This document shows, piece by piece, positions 43,058-56,200 of a DNA stretch of 64,000 nucleotides. Source of the DNA: Craspedostauros australis (Eukaryota > Bacillariophyta > Bacillariophyceae > Mastogloiales > Achnanthaceae); the NCBI GenBank assembly GCA_026770025.1, contig JAMXDE010000068.1, forward strand, positions 147,678-211,677, written 5' to 3'. How positions within the stretch are numbered: the stretch's first letter is position 1; every line of letters starts with the position of its first letter. The position numbers and the translations under genes were made by a program. A model generated the notes under the pieces. The model searched no databases, was not told the DNA's origin, and was given only the letters and a program-made list of their open reading frames with translations.

Positions 43058-44104
43058 ACTTTGCTTTTGCTTTCCCCTTGTGATTTTTACAGTAGTGCTC
43101 TTTCAAGACTGCTCTGGTCTGGATGCTCTGTTGCATGTTATCGCATCACATGTTGAGACAAAAATGATGGTAGGATCATTAATGGGTGTGTCCTGAGTTG
43201 CATGCAATGCATATCTCTCTTTCTCCTCTTCATAGCCTCGTATTGTGAGATTTTCGTTGCCATCTCTTCTGTTGCAACTTTGCCACTACCAGAAGTCCAA
43301 TATCAGAGGCGCAAGCACTTTGTCCCTGCTACTTCCTGGCTTGTTCAAGTCTCTCTTGCCAATATCGATGGCAGAGACTTCTTGATCACCATATCATGGA
43401 GATGGATCAGCAGTTTGCTGTCCAATAGAAGCTCCTCATGCAGTCTACACATAACTATTGCTATGTTACATTAAGTTGGTTGGAGGCCACCAATGACGTC
43501 CGCTATGGCAATCAGGAGCTCCAAAGGATGCAGAATGCGTGTTGGTCCAAGTTCCTGGTCATATCAGAGGACACCGATCCTCAGAGAATCCAGGAACACA
43601 CCATGTATGATGCATCGGATGAAATGGGCAATGAGAAAAGCTTCCTTGGCTGGACTATGAAGGGAGTCGCTGCTAATTGCACGCAAATATCATAGATGAC
43701 GTTTGCAGGCATATCCAACATTGCTTTCACTCTCTATTGCTCCATGTATCCTTCACACTAGAATTCTGGCTTCTTCTTTGCTAGCATGCCAATGCATCCA
43801 TCATCAGTATGACAAATATGATGAAACACTATTGTACATGAAGAGATATGATTGGGCGTTTATTTCGTTTCGACATGTGGAAGGTCTATTGCCGGGACTG
43901 CGACGTGAAACTCGATTGTGTTTCAATTTCCGAGGGGGGGAAATTCGCATGTTGCCCCTCCAAAAATATCTCGATGAGGTTATTGTACTGTGGGAATTGC
44001 TATTTGTAATACAATATCACTCATATCAGAGCGAAGTCGCAGGTCCATAGTCTGGAGAGAGCAACTGATTCATCGCCCACTCTAATTTCCGTCATCAACC
44101 TGAG

Positions 44105-44255
44105 TCTCACTTTGTCCGGCTTTGTCTGATTTTGTCTACTTCTGTCTGACTTTGTCTGACGCTTTCTGACTCTGTCTGTTTTTGTCTCACTTTGTCTAAT
44201 TCGGTCAAATTTTGTCTGACATTGTCTGACATTGTCTGCCATTGTCCAACTCATT
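44105..44255 (-). repeat. Right subterminal array of 'tttgtctgac' words
   Basis: About a dozen imperfect copies, inverted relative to the left array at 41940-42065. Confidence 0.8.
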
Positions 44256-44551
44256 TTTAGGCACAATTTCGGATCTCAGATGACAATTGCAAAGAAGCAA
44301 AAATATCCATTTTTCCATTCAAGAACAATTTCTCAGCAATAATCCTCCATTATCGAGTCCCGTAATGAGTAGTTGACAGAGAAAAATTCATGAAATGGAC
44401 AATTTGTTGGGTGTCCCTGGAGACCAGGATGGATGGTCATTGTCACAGTTTCAATTAGGCCCAACGAAGTGTTTCGCGCAGGTCAACGAAATAGAGGTCG
44501 AATTAGTCGGACGGCGACCAATTTTCTGGATTTGCCGGGTGTCCCTGTCCT

Positions 44552-44945
44552 GGGGCTTCCGGTAAACTGCCGGACATGCTGGTTCGAGTTCATTTTAACG
44601 GGCTTACGAACAATATTAGTCGTGAATGAGATTTTATTAGTCTTAGTTGCAGTGTCCTTCAGACATTGTCGTCGACTCGTATCTGTGCGATGTCAAAAAA
44701 TGCCCTATTTAGGGCGCCTATTCAAAACGTGCCTTAAATAGAGCATCTTTTCAGAACGTGCCATAAATAGGGCATCTTTGTTCGATGTAGGCTAGAGACA
44801 ATTCAATCACGGACTGATAAAACCATAATGTCCTATTCCGACTTTCTAACCACGACGAAGGAATTCGCATTCACGACTTCGAATGTCCGTCAACCAGATG
44901 GTGATGCTGTTCGTTAGTCCGATAGTCCGTTTTACCGGAAGCCCC
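44552..44945. mobile_element. MITE-like element 2 (same family as 16596-17246)
   Basis: Ends 'ggggcttccggtaaa' and 'ttttaccggaagcccc'. Shares with MITE 1 the subterminal 'cggactatcggactaacgaac' segment, an inner 'gacaattcaatcacggac' segment, and 'tgccctatttagggc' near-palindromes, in reverse orientation and with ~250 bp deleted. If the TIR starts at GGGC, a 3-bp CTG duplication flanks it. Confidence 0.82.
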
Positions 44946-45479
44946 TGGCACACTTCCTTCCGCAAACACCGTCCAGATGATGAGCGCGATCGCTGGTGCT
45001 TCAATTCCCCCATCTGAACAAGTTCGGGTGGAGGATGCACGCCTTGTGTGGAAACGTGAAGCTTACGGATGGCAGAGCTGAGGCCAGATCACGCATCATG
45101 CTGGAGATGTGTGCGATGTCTCTGCGTTGATGCCAATGCTGCACATCTTTGATCCAATGATGCCTTTGGCCAAGTCGTCAAGCTGGAGCATTGCTCAAGA
45201 CACACACACCCTGAGGTGAATTGGTCCTGAGATGCAAAAACAATGGCTTGGCACCAATGCATCATATGGTACCAATACATTGCGCCTGAAACGTATCGCT
45301 TTGAACACTGGAGTATCCGCAAATCCAACCAATTGGTTGGACTGCAACAAGCCTTGCACACTCCAACGGCAGTGATCCAAGACAGTGCAAGAGTAGAGCC
45401 AGGTGAGCATAGTTTCACTATCAGCACATATATTAGCACAACGCTTTATTCACCTGATTCGTTTTCTGATTAGTCTGTC
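44946..45479. other. Intergenic, no supported gene
   Basis: Two short plus-strand ORFs (44979-45080; 45243-45473) read like protein and the second is followed by 'ccaggtgagc', a possible splice donor, but there is no recognisable domain. Confidence 0.35.
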
Positions 45480-45950
45480 CTGGTATGTGCTGAAACGATG
45501 CTTTCCTCAGACACATGAATTTCGGCATAAGGGACACATTAGGGAACATCAGAGATTCGGTCTGGCCACCACCCGGCAAACATGTGATGTCCAATTCGAC
45601 CTGATATACTTCCCAACTAAACCTGAAATGACAACACACCTGACGACCTCAAGCATCATCAATGGAATGTGGAATCGACAGAGCCATGGAACGGTGATGA
45701 GTGACGTTGACACAGAAGACATCATCGCCACATCATGGGTCATCTCCACATCAGAACAAGATCGCAGAGGTGCAATGACCGAGAGCTGACCTTAAAGACA
45801 GCAACACGAGATACAACTCAATGAAGATAACATAGAACCAGAAGTCACTCAACCCAAACAGTGTCTTCACTCAACAGCTTGTCACCCTCGTCCTGAAAGA
45901 CTTGATCTCTCTTGAAGGACTCGTGTGATTTCGCTGTGTACAATACCGAG
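45480..45950 (+). repeat. Probable 5' LTR of the CoDi-like element (limits uncertain)
   Basis: Lies upstream of the Gag ORF and shares 'tacttcccaactaaacct' and the following layout with the LTRs of the Copia family in this window (compare 33836-33853). The rest is diverged. LTR ends cannot be set without the 3' copy, which is outside the window. Confidence 0.45.
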
Positions 45951-46158
45951 ATAACAGATTAACAGTCGCAAGCACTACGTCCTGACCTGACTGAGTGAAA
46001 ACACCTCCAAACCACCGAGCTGATCCCATCAGCACCGAACCAATTGCATCACGTGACGACATGAAGCAGGAACCGAACAACAACAAGAGCCTTCCAAGGC
46101 AGCGCACCCGAACACACCGAGCACAGCGTATCCGCTTCTCCGTGACGAACCGAACAAG

Positions 46159-48014
46159 ATGACAGAACCCACCGACCCCATCACCATACTGAACCACGTC
46201 CTCAAGGCCGTGGGTATCTCCGACGACTCCGACCATCGCCGCGTTATCATCGACGCAGCGGTGGAGAACGTTGACGACCTCACCTTCCTCACCAAGGAAG
46301 ACCTCGACGGTCTTCATCGCGACATCACTCCCACCTCGGGAGACCCATACTCATGCCGATTGACTGCGTTGCACATTCGCAAGATCCTCGCACTCCCAAT
46401 GTGGTATGACGTGCAAGCTGGCGACGGCGACTCCGTCTGGCTTGGCCTGAATGCTGCAAGGCTCCAGAGCTTCATGCGAACCGAACTCAAGAAGCACATG
46501 GATGCCTCCATGCCGACACCCGAACCCACCATGTCGTCCATGGTGACACCACCACCACCACCTGAACCTGTCTCTGATGGAGCCGCTGCCTTCGACAAGG
46601 GCATCAAGCGGAACCTCAGCGACTATCCGATCCTGAAGAGCGATGACCAGTTCATGATCTTCGACCGACGTCTTCGAGCCACCGCTGCAGCGCACGGTGT
46701 GAAGAACGTCGTGGACCCCGAGTACCTCCCGACCCAAGACGAGGCTGAGCTGTTCGACAAACAGCGCACCTTCCTCTTCTACGTCCTGACCCACTGCCTC
46801 AGGACCACGAAGAGCCGCAACTGTCTCCAGGCATACGCCGATGATGAGAACGGTCATGGAGTGTATACCATGCTCCGTGAGGAGTATGCAACCGGAGTGG
46901 CTGCAGCCAACAAGGCTCAGCTGATCCAAGAGGAGATCCGGAACCTCAAACTGAACCACTCCTGGAACAGCAGCCGCGAAGCCTTCGTAAACAGCTGGCT
47001 CAGCAAGATCAACGACCTCGAAGAGATTCAGGATGCCCCTGTCTCTGAGGACTGGAAGCTCCAGTGGCTCAAGGAGGCCATCACCCCTGACGCTGACCTC
47101 TTCCGTTCCCTTGACGACGCCGATGCTCTCCAGAGCAACTTGGCGTTGGCGACAGGAAAGACCGACTTCAGGCTGGACTTCGATGCCTTCCTTGGTGTTG
47201 TGCGCAGATCCGCACAGCGCAATGACCTGCGCGTCCCACGCAACAAGGCCAAGCGTAGGGTCAACAACACAAACAAGGACGCAAGCAACAACGAGAACAA
47301 GACCAACCAATCCAAGAACAAGAGCACGAACAAGCGAATCCCAGACAACGAATGGAAGCAAATGACATGGGATCAGAAGAAGGCCCACATGCAGTCCAAG
47401 GGTACTTGGGACCCCAAGTACACCAGGGACGCATCGAACACACAGGCCAACAAGACATCCGCCACTGGCAATGGGGGTGGTGGGCAAGCCAAGTCCACCT
47501 CGACCTCCGGCAGCGCCGGTTCTGACGACCTCCCCGGCGATGCCATCAAGCGCATGCTGGCCAATGCCACGACCAACACCAACACTTCTGACGAAGTCAT
47601 CATCCAAGGCAAAGTCTACCGTGCTGTTCAGGCCACAGTCCTGCAATACAGCTTCAACAAGACCGATGTTGCGAAGTCCGGTTCCCTGATCGATAGCGGT
47701 GCGAATGGAGGATTGGCAGGCGATGATGTGACTATCATCAGCCGTACCAACCATACCGCCGACATCAGCGGAATTGGAGACACCGCAATCGTCAACCTGG
47801 ACATCGGAACGGTCGCTGGACTCGTCATGTCCACTGAGGGACCAATCATCGCGAAGTTCCACCAATACGCCCTCTATGGCAAGGGCAAGACGATTCACTC
47901 GACGAATCAACTCGGTGCATTCGGTCTCGATGTCAACGAGCGTCCTCGCGAACTCCCTGGAGGGAGACAGACAATCATCGTGCCTGATGGGCATGTGATC
48001 CCTCTCTCCATCCG
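46159..48014 (+). pseudogene. CoDi-like Copia Gag-protease ORF, 5' part, split by a nested element
   Basis: ATG at 46159; about 619 residues before the LTR insertion. Residues 1-75 form an acidic helical domain; 76-150 are linker with a Pro run; 150-370 are a helical Gag region ('LKSDDQFMIFDRRLRAT', 'FVNSWLSKINDLEEI'); then comes a basic Asn/Lys-rich stretch without CCHC knuckles. The aspartic protease follows, with active-site 'LIDSGANGG' near 510, then 'IPLSIR'. The frame resumes at 63809 after the insertion. The lack of zinc knuckles and the text after the protease separate it from the other Copia family here; it resembles the diatom CoDi type. Confidence 0.82.
48009..48014 (+). repeat. 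6-bp target duplication 'catccg' (left)
   Basis: Same as 63803-63808. Flanks the outer Copia element. Confidence 0.8.
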
Positions 48015-48814
48015 TGTTGGCAAGTTCCGCGCACGGTAACCTACGATCGTGGAAGATGGTGTTGGTTGATAGTCTTCTGTTTGCTATTTCATTAGTTGGC
48101 TACTCCGATGCTCTCGGTGTACGCCGTTCTCTCGCCCGATGCTCTCGGTGCTTCAATCTGTTTCGTAGATTTAGTCTCCGATTATGAGTCGGTACACGAG
48201 ATGCTCTCTCGCTCCTCTCTGTATTCTCTCTCTCTCTCTCTCTCAACATCGTGTGCTCGTCGCGCACGATACTCCGTGTTCAATACGTACTCCGCATTCG
48301 ACACTCCGTTCATTCAGTACTGGCTCCTACTTCATGAGTACTTACCATTTGAAGTTTACCTTCTGTATCCATGATGCTGATGCCCTTCGGTCATCGGATC
48401 TTCGCCTCCTGCTCTGACTTGGAGACAGATGTCGACGTGGTGACACGATGACATCCTGTCGACGTCAGTAGGCGTCCTTCTGCTCTCCAGATGTCACGTT
48501 CCATTGGTGATGCAGCAGTCTGTCAGATGATATCATCATCTGAGGTTTAGTTGGGAAGTACCTCGAGATTCTCTTGGTACCATTGATGGATGGACGGACG
48601 ATCTTCCAATTCTCTCAGAAATCGTCATTTGCAAATTTCTTCCAGAAATCTTGCCCCTTTTCGTGTGTTCCATTTCCCCTGTAATTCTGACGAATCACAG
48701 TATACTATCGACACGAATGTAGTTATACCGTCCAAGTGCGTATGAGAGAATAGCGGGTGAACGATGCACATATACTCGTACATCTTGACATATACTCACA
48801 TGTACATCTCGACA
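48015..48814 (-). repeat. LTR E (3' LTR of outer element)
   Basis: 800 bp. Sub-type with 'ccgcgcacgg' and 'catcttgacata', shared with C and H. Confidence 0.9.
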
Positions 48815-48834
48815 CCCTTCCTGTGTGCATTCGG

Positions 48835-49420
48835 TCATTCGAATGTTCTCGATGTGTCAAGGTACGACTTCTCATGTTCGCGTTGTAAGTCGGCCTTGAT
48901 GTTCTTGGTGAATCCGTCGCTTGTGTTTTGCTCGGATTTGACGAAAATGATCTCGATGGTTTTGTTGATTACCATGTTTCGCACGTAGTGATGGCGCACG
49001 TCGATGTGCCGCGATCGTTGGGATGTCGATGGGTTCTTGGCGATGAAGATCGCTCCGATGTTGTCCACACGGACCTTGATCGGCGTCTTCACTGGGACGC
49101 CCACACTTTCGAGTAGCTGTACGACGAAGAAGATCTCCTTTGCCGCTTCGGAAAGGGCAACGTATTCTGCTTCGGATGAGCTGAGTGTGACAGCCTTCTG
49201 TGCCTTGGATCGCTAAAGGATTGGTACCTTGCACAGGTATAGGATGAATCCCCCTACGCTGATTCTCGTGTTCTTGTCTCCTGCGTATTCGCTATCGCAG
49301 AAGAGCTCCATGTCTCAGCCGTCGTCATCTGGACGCGCTGGATGGATCTTCAATCCATAGTCCTTTGTATCGATTACATACTTTATGATCCGATACATCT
49401 CCTTCATTGCGGCCTTGGTG
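48835..49420 (-). pseudogene. Outer Copia polyprotein, 3' end (RNase H)
   Basis: The RNase H region aligns base for base with element 1, with the catalytic 'SSSEAEYVAL' kept. Two Trp codons are nonsense here: one in 'GWDME' (TGG to TGA, near 49315) and one in 'ILWRSK' (TGG to TAG, near 49213). The open ORF downstream is 48835-49104. Confidence 0.88.
49415..49420 (+). repeat. 6-bp target duplication 'ttggtg' (left)
   Basis: Same as 57306-57311. Marks insertion of element 4 into the outer element. Confidence 0.82.
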
Positions 49421-50212
49421 TGTCGAGATGTACATGTGAGTATATGTCGAGATGTACGAGTATATGTGCATCGTTCACCCGCTATTCTCTCATACGGACT
49501 TGGACGGTATAACTACATTCGTGTCGATAGTATACTGTGATTCGTCAGAATTACAGGGGAAACGGAACACACGAAAAGGGGCAAGATTTCTGGAGGAAAT
49601 TTGCAAATGACGATTTCTAAGAGAATTGGAAGATCGTCCGTCCATCCATCAATGGTACCAAGAGAATCTCGAGGTACTTCCCAACTAAACCTCAGATGAC
49701 GATATCATCTGACAGACCACTGCATCACCAATGGAACGTGACATCTGGAGAGCAGAAGGACGCCTACTGACGTCGACAGGATGTCATCGTGTCACCACGT
49801 CGACATCTGTCTCCGAGTCAGAGCAGGAGGTGAAGATCCGATGACCGAAGGGCATCAGCATCATGGATACAGAAGGTGAACTTCAAATGGCGAGTACTCA
49901 TGGAGTAGGAGCCAGTACTGAATGAACGGAGTGTCGAATGCGGAGTACGTATTGAACACGGAGTATCGTGCGCGACGAGCACACGATGTTGAGAGAGAGA
50001 GAATACAGAGAAGAGCGAGAGAGCATCTCGCGTACCGACTCATAGTCGGAGACCGAATCTACGAAACAGATTGAAGCACCGAGAGCATCGGGCGAGAGAA
50101 CGGCGTACACCGAGAGCATCGGAGTAGCCAAGTAATGAAATAGCAAACAGACGACTATCAACCAACACCATCTTCCACGATCGTAGGTTACCGTGAGCGG
50201 AACTTGCCAACA
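49421..50212 (+). repeat. LTR F (5' LTR of element 4)
   Basis: 792 bp, TGTCGA...CCAACA. Differs from LTR G at about 12 sites counted by eye. Confidence 0.93.
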
Positions 50213-50295
50213 CGTTTATAAACGGATAGATCAGGGCGAGCCCGCGGATCGTATCGTGCGAGGAAGACGAACATCATTCAAGAGCAGCAGGCTGA
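50213..50295 (+). other. 5' leader of element 4
   Basis: 83 bp. Starts with CGTTTATAAACG like the other copies, followed by an extra G ('cggatag' versus 'cgatag' in elements 1 and 2). Confidence 0.6.
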
Positions 50296-53200
50296 ATGAG
50301 CGAGGAAGAGGAATTGAAAGACATCCCTCTGTCCCAACTGGCTATCAAGCAAGAAGAAGGTGCGAGTGAGACTCCACCACGAGAAGAGAAGGAAGTAGCC
50401 GCGGCCACTGTCCTATCAGGCGCAGACGCAAGCGCGATCGACGAGACCGAAGAAGAACGGTCTGCAAGGCTACACCGCGAGAAGGAGAGTATCCTCAAGG
50501 CGTACAAGCAAGAGGAGACTGGTGTGACGAAGAGCATTCGCACAGCCAAACAGAGTGGTAAAAGTGAGACACCACCAGGAGGAGAATTTGTGACGAAAAC
50601 AATCTCCGCGCAACAACAGGCGAAAATCGAAAAAGTGACAACACAGAAACAGACGGAAATCAAGGGCGCGAGCGCACCAACAACGAAACAACGAATCAAC
50701 ATGGCGACATCAGCCAACATGAACAAGCGACGCATCAAGGCGCCGATGTTCAGCGGTGAACAAGAAGACTACAGCGCATGGGAGTCCCAAGCGAAGGCAT
50801 ACGCTCGTGCACAGAAGACAAGAGACGTGATGTTGGGCAAGACCAAGGTGCCAACAGTGAGCGAGATCGCGGCAGCCGACGGTGAAGCCAAGGAAGCGAT
50901 GGAAGAGATCTACGAGCTGGGATGCGACTGCTTCAGCGATCTGATCCTCATGATGGATGCAGAGAAAGGAAAAGGCAAGCAAGCCATCCAGTACATCAAC
51001 CAGTGCATCTCCGACGACTACCCCGAAGGAGACGCACACGCAGTGTGGAACGTTCTCGCGGAGAAGTTCCGACCATCCGACGCGGTGACGAAGATCAAGC
51101 TCAAGCGCCAATTCAACAACGAAAAGATGAAGAGAGACACGGACCCCGACATCTACATCACGCAACTCGAGAGTCTACGATCGCGTCTCCACGATGTCAA
51201 GTACGAGATCACGGACGAGGAAATGATCATGCAAATCCTCAGCACGGTGAGCAACGAGTACAGAACCCACATCGTGAACTTCCAACATCAACTCACGTTC
51301 AATCCGGAACTGGTCACCATCAACACGATCAGAGGAGTACTCCGTACTGCATACGCCACCCACAGAGGAGGCAAGGCATACGTCGACGACTTCCAAGACA
51401 GTAACACGAAGAGCAACGACACCGGCTTCACAAGCACCGGTAACTTCAAGGGTACTTGTCACAACTGTGGCGTGTACGGCCATAGATCCGCCGATTGTCC
51501 AGAACGCAAGAAATCGAACAACAAGAAAAACAACAACAACAACAACAAAATGAACGGAAAGCGTAACAAGGGAAGCGGCTTCAAGGGCAAATGCAACTAC
51601 TGCGGCATCTTCGGACATCGCGAGGCGGAGTGCCGAAAGAAGAAGTTCAACGAAAGCAAAAAGAACAACGAACAAGCCAACGCGGCTACGGAAGGACACG
51701 ACAAGAGCGGGCACGAGATGGTACTCTCGGCGAAGGACATGCCGCTCTGCATGTTGGTGTCCGACGACTACATCGAAGACTCCTTCTTCGATAACTTCGA
51801 GTGCGTCGGAAGTGACGACGAAGTACAGGACGATGAGATCGTCCCGGAGTGGCTCAACGAGGAGCCAATCATCCACGAGGTGGATCCAAGACGCGAAGTG
51901 AGCTACGAATGCTGCTTCAACGCGCACGACCTGATCGGTTCATACGGCGACGCAGCCGAGATGGACGACGAGGCCATCGATAGCGACATCGAAGAGGCAA
52001 TGAGCGAAGACGCCGACGAGAACGGCGCAGTCGAAGACACCGACAATAATGGGGCAGATGAAGATGACGACGACACCATCAGTGACGGGGCGAACCGCGA
52101 CGAGGCGCCGCCGCCCGCAGCAATGCGAAACGAGAGAACGGGCATCTTTGATGAAGAAGACAGCGACGAAGCTGAGAACCATACGAACGATGCATTCAAC
52201 CCCTACGAGGTCGTCGTCTACCCAATTCGAATCCAATTCCCACCGGAGCCGAATCCCAGAAGAGTCGAAGACATCTACCGACTCCAGACCTTCCCGGAAC
52301 CAACGATCACTGCAAAACGAATGCAGAAGCAGCTCATCTACGACGCGGTCCTAACAGCTGCATTACCGATGTTCCCAGGGTTCGTGAACGAACCATTGCG
52401 ATACATTTGGGTGAACATGGTAAGCACTATCCTATCCAATCACTTCAAATCGATTGAAGAGATCCTCGCAAACGCAGCCATCCTCAACCGACTACTGCAA
52501 GCAAACGAAGAGGAGGAACTCTCAGAACTGGACTTGCACTACGTGCTCGGAGGATGCATGCAGGTGCTCCTGCGCGAGCGACCACGCGTCACACCGTATG
52601 ACACGGTCACCGGATTTCATCGCAACAGCACCGTCCCAGCGAGCTTCGCTGAACTACCAAGCGACGACGAAGCTGACGAAGATCACAATCCATACAACGA
52701 AGATGGAGTGCATGAAGATGAAGAGGCAGACGGCCTCATGGATGAGATGGCCACAGCAGCCGTGGAGCAACTCCACGAGCTGAGCACCAAGCACAAGGAC
52801 AAGGTCAACAAGGACACCTGGCTCGCCGACAGTGGAGCTTCGTGTCACATCGTCAATTCAGACGCCGCTCTCTTCAATGTGCGGCACATCAAGTCATTCG
52901 TCCAAGTGGGAGACAGCACGAAGCTGGACTCTCCCAAAATGGGATCCATTCGCTTGAAGGTCAAGCAACGAGACAACACTGGCCACATCATCCGGCTCGA
53001 TGACGTGAAGTACACACCGAAAATGGCGGTGAACCTTTTCTCCACGAACAAGGCTCTGTACAACGGTTACCAACTTGGTAGCAACGGCATTCTGATGGAC
53101 ATCATCAACGGATCCGGAACGAAGATCGTATTCGACCGAGTCTTCCCCACAGCCAACGGATTCATCACGGGAGTGCAGATGCATCCCATCATGCCAACGA

Positions 53201-56200
53201 ACGACGACAAGGCTTACACAGCCCTCGTCAAGAACCCATCCAAGGAGATCAGCGCGGTGAACTTGCATCGAATGCTCGGCCACGCGCCACTCGAGGCCAT
53301 GAAGGGAACAGCCGCCCAATACGGATGGAAGATTATCGGCGAGATGCCGGTATGTCGCGACTGCGCGGTCGCGAACGCAAGAGTGAAGAACATTCCGAAG
53401 GCAACCATTCCGAGAGCAACCCGCCGCGGCGAACGGCTCTTCATTGACATTAGTTACACTAAACACATAAGCTTCGGAGATAAACGCTACTGGACCCTGA
53501 TCGTGGACGACTGCACGGATCACTGCTGGAGTTTCTTTCTCAAGAACAAAAGTGATCAACCAGGATACATCAAACGATTCGTCCAGACGATCAAGTCACA
53601 GACTGGTGACCAACAGATCATCTTCCGAGGTGACAACAGCGGAGAGAACAAATCCACGCAGGACATTCTCATCGATGCAGGACTCAACGTGAAATTCGAA
53701 TTCACGGCATCGAACACACCGCAACAGAATGGTAGAGTAGAACGCAAGTTCGCGTACCTCTACACCAAGATCCGCTCCATGCTCAACGGAGCACAGCTCG
53801 ACGAAGAGTATAGGCATGGCCTGTGGGCAGCAGCTGCTAGCACTGCCACCGCCATCGCCAACATCACTGTAGCGAAGAATCAAAAGGAGTCACCACATCG
53901 ACAATTCTTCGGCAACGATCCACCATACGCGGATGCACTCCGCACTTTCGGAGAGGTGGGTGTTGTGAAGACTACCTACGGCGGGATCACCGCCAAACTC
54001 AAGAATAGAGGAGAAGAGATGGTGTTCATCGGATATGCACACCAACATGCATCAGGGGTCTACAACATGTACAGACCATCGACCAAGTCACTCGTCTGCT
54101 CACGCGACATCAAGTGGCTCAATCAATCATACGGACAGTTCCGTGGCTGGGCACCAGCACCGAACATATCCAACGAAACAGGAACGACGGACGCAGACGG
54201 CTTCACAACCATCGGACGGAAGGGAGCAACGCCAAGGACGGCAACGCGTCAAGCATCAGAAGCGAAGAGAGTATCTTTCGCTAACAGCAACAGATACTAT
54301 ATCCTATCGGACAGCGACGATGAGGATAATGAGGACGATGGAGTAGTGACTCAACTAATCCATAACGACGAGGAAGATCGGAGCGAATCCAATCATGAGG
54401 ATGACGAGATCCTACCATCCGGCGACGAAGCCGACGATGACACAGGCGTCACCCCTCCGAACACACCAGCGAGGTCGACACATGGCACACCATCCAGATC
54501 TCCACCGAGCAAGCCAAACAAACGTGACATAGACAGAAAGGAGAGGATCCTACGTCACGAAGAACGAGGCAGGAAGGGAGGAACTAATCCCACGTCAACT
54601 ACAGGAAAGAGTATTCCTAGAGCTCTGCGTGAGCTCGCAGACTACAACGAACAAGGTCGAAAGGAAGAAGGATATGAAAGCGATCCATCATCCAACGAAG
54701 ACAGCGATGAACTCAGCGACGAGGAGATCGACGACTCCAACAACGAAACTACAGATGACGAAGAAATTGCAGATGAAGAAGAGATTGAGATCACTCATTA
54801 TAGCACAACAGGACTGTACGGAATGAATGCAATCATTACCGAATCACCAGCGATCGACATCGGACTGTCGATGCAGGACGAGAAGAAAGAACCAGAGAAG
54901 CACATCGAACCTACAACATTCGATGGAGCCTTCAATCATCCAGACCCTATCCATCGAAAGGGATATCGAGCAGCCATCAAGAAGGAGTTCGACTCCATGG
55001 ACACACGCAAAGTGTACAGCAAGATCAAACGAGACGCCATTCCACGCGGCCGCAGATGCTGCAAATGCAAATGGGTCTTCAAGCTGAAGCGTGACGGCAC
55101 ACATCGAGCGCGGCTCGTTGCATGTGGCTATTCACAAGTCGCAGGAGTGGACTTCCAAGAGCACTACTCACCCGTCATTCACGACGTGACCTATCGAGTC
55201 ATGATGGTGATCATGCTGATCAAGAAGATGGACTGCGCACTCGTCGATGTCGTAACGGCATTCCTACACGGAGACCTCGACGAGGAGATCTACATGAACT
55301 GTCCCAACGGGATGGATCATCAACCAGACGAAGCCCTGACCCTACACAAGCCAATCTACGGACTTGTGCAGAGCGCCAGGCAATGGTTCAAGATGTTGGT
55401 ATCGACCCTCAAGAATATCAACTTCGAACAGAGCGCGGCAGACCCGTGCCTGTTCTACAGGAAGACGAACGAAGGAAGCATGATCGTGGCCATCTACGTG
55501 GACGATTGCTTCTGCTGTGGAGACTCCAAGGCACTGGAGACATTCCTGAAGGACATCCAAGGCAGCAAATTCAAGGTGACAATCGAGCGTGGACTCGGAG
55601 ACTACCTCAGCTGCAACATCGAACTGAACCATGACAAGACTAGAGCGACATTGCGTCAACCACACCTCATCCGACATCTCATCGAAGAATTCGGAACCAA
55701 AGTTGAGAAGATGCAGCGCTATGGGACACCGGGAACCCCGGGTCAAATCATCGTACGACCATCCGAAGACAACGGACTGCAAAAGGTCGGAGCGGAAGAA
55801 CATGCCGAGTACCGCCGAGGCGTCGGCATGCTACTCTTCCTCATCAAGCACTCGCGACCAGATATCGCGAACCCTGTGAGGGAACTCTCCAAGGTATTGA
55901 TCGGTCCCACCAAGGCCGCAATGAAGGAGATGTATCGGATCATCAAATATGTGATTGATACAAAGGACTATGGATTGAAGATCCATCCAGCGCGTCCAGA
56001 CGACGATGGCTGGGACATGGAGCTCTTCTGCGATAGCGAATATGCAGGAGACAAGAACACGAGAATCAGCGTAGGGGGATTCATCCTATACCTGTGCAAG
56101 GTGCCAATCCTTTGGCGATCCAAGGCACAGAAGGCCGTCACACTCAGCTCATCCGAAGCAGCATATGTTGCCCTTTCCGAAGCGGCAAAGGAGATCTTCT

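Larger units (their letters stand above)
41771..44417. mobile_element. Non-autonomous DNA transposon, 2.65 kb, 21-bp TIRs
   Basis: Left end 'gggacacccaacattttgtc' and right end (reverse complement) 'gggacacccaacaaattgtc' match in 19 of 21 positions. Just inside lie inverted arrays of 'gacaaagt' words, left 41940-42065 and right 44105-44255. There is no transposase. ORFs at 43202-43474 and 43438-43695 lack recognisable domains. A clear target duplication is not seen. A tRNA-like sequence sits near the middle. Confidence 0.65.

Noticed and set aside
46351..47994. 547-codon minus-strand ORF opposite the CoDi-like Gag
   Set aside because: Shadow frame; no domains, while the plus strand has a clear Gag and aspartic protease.
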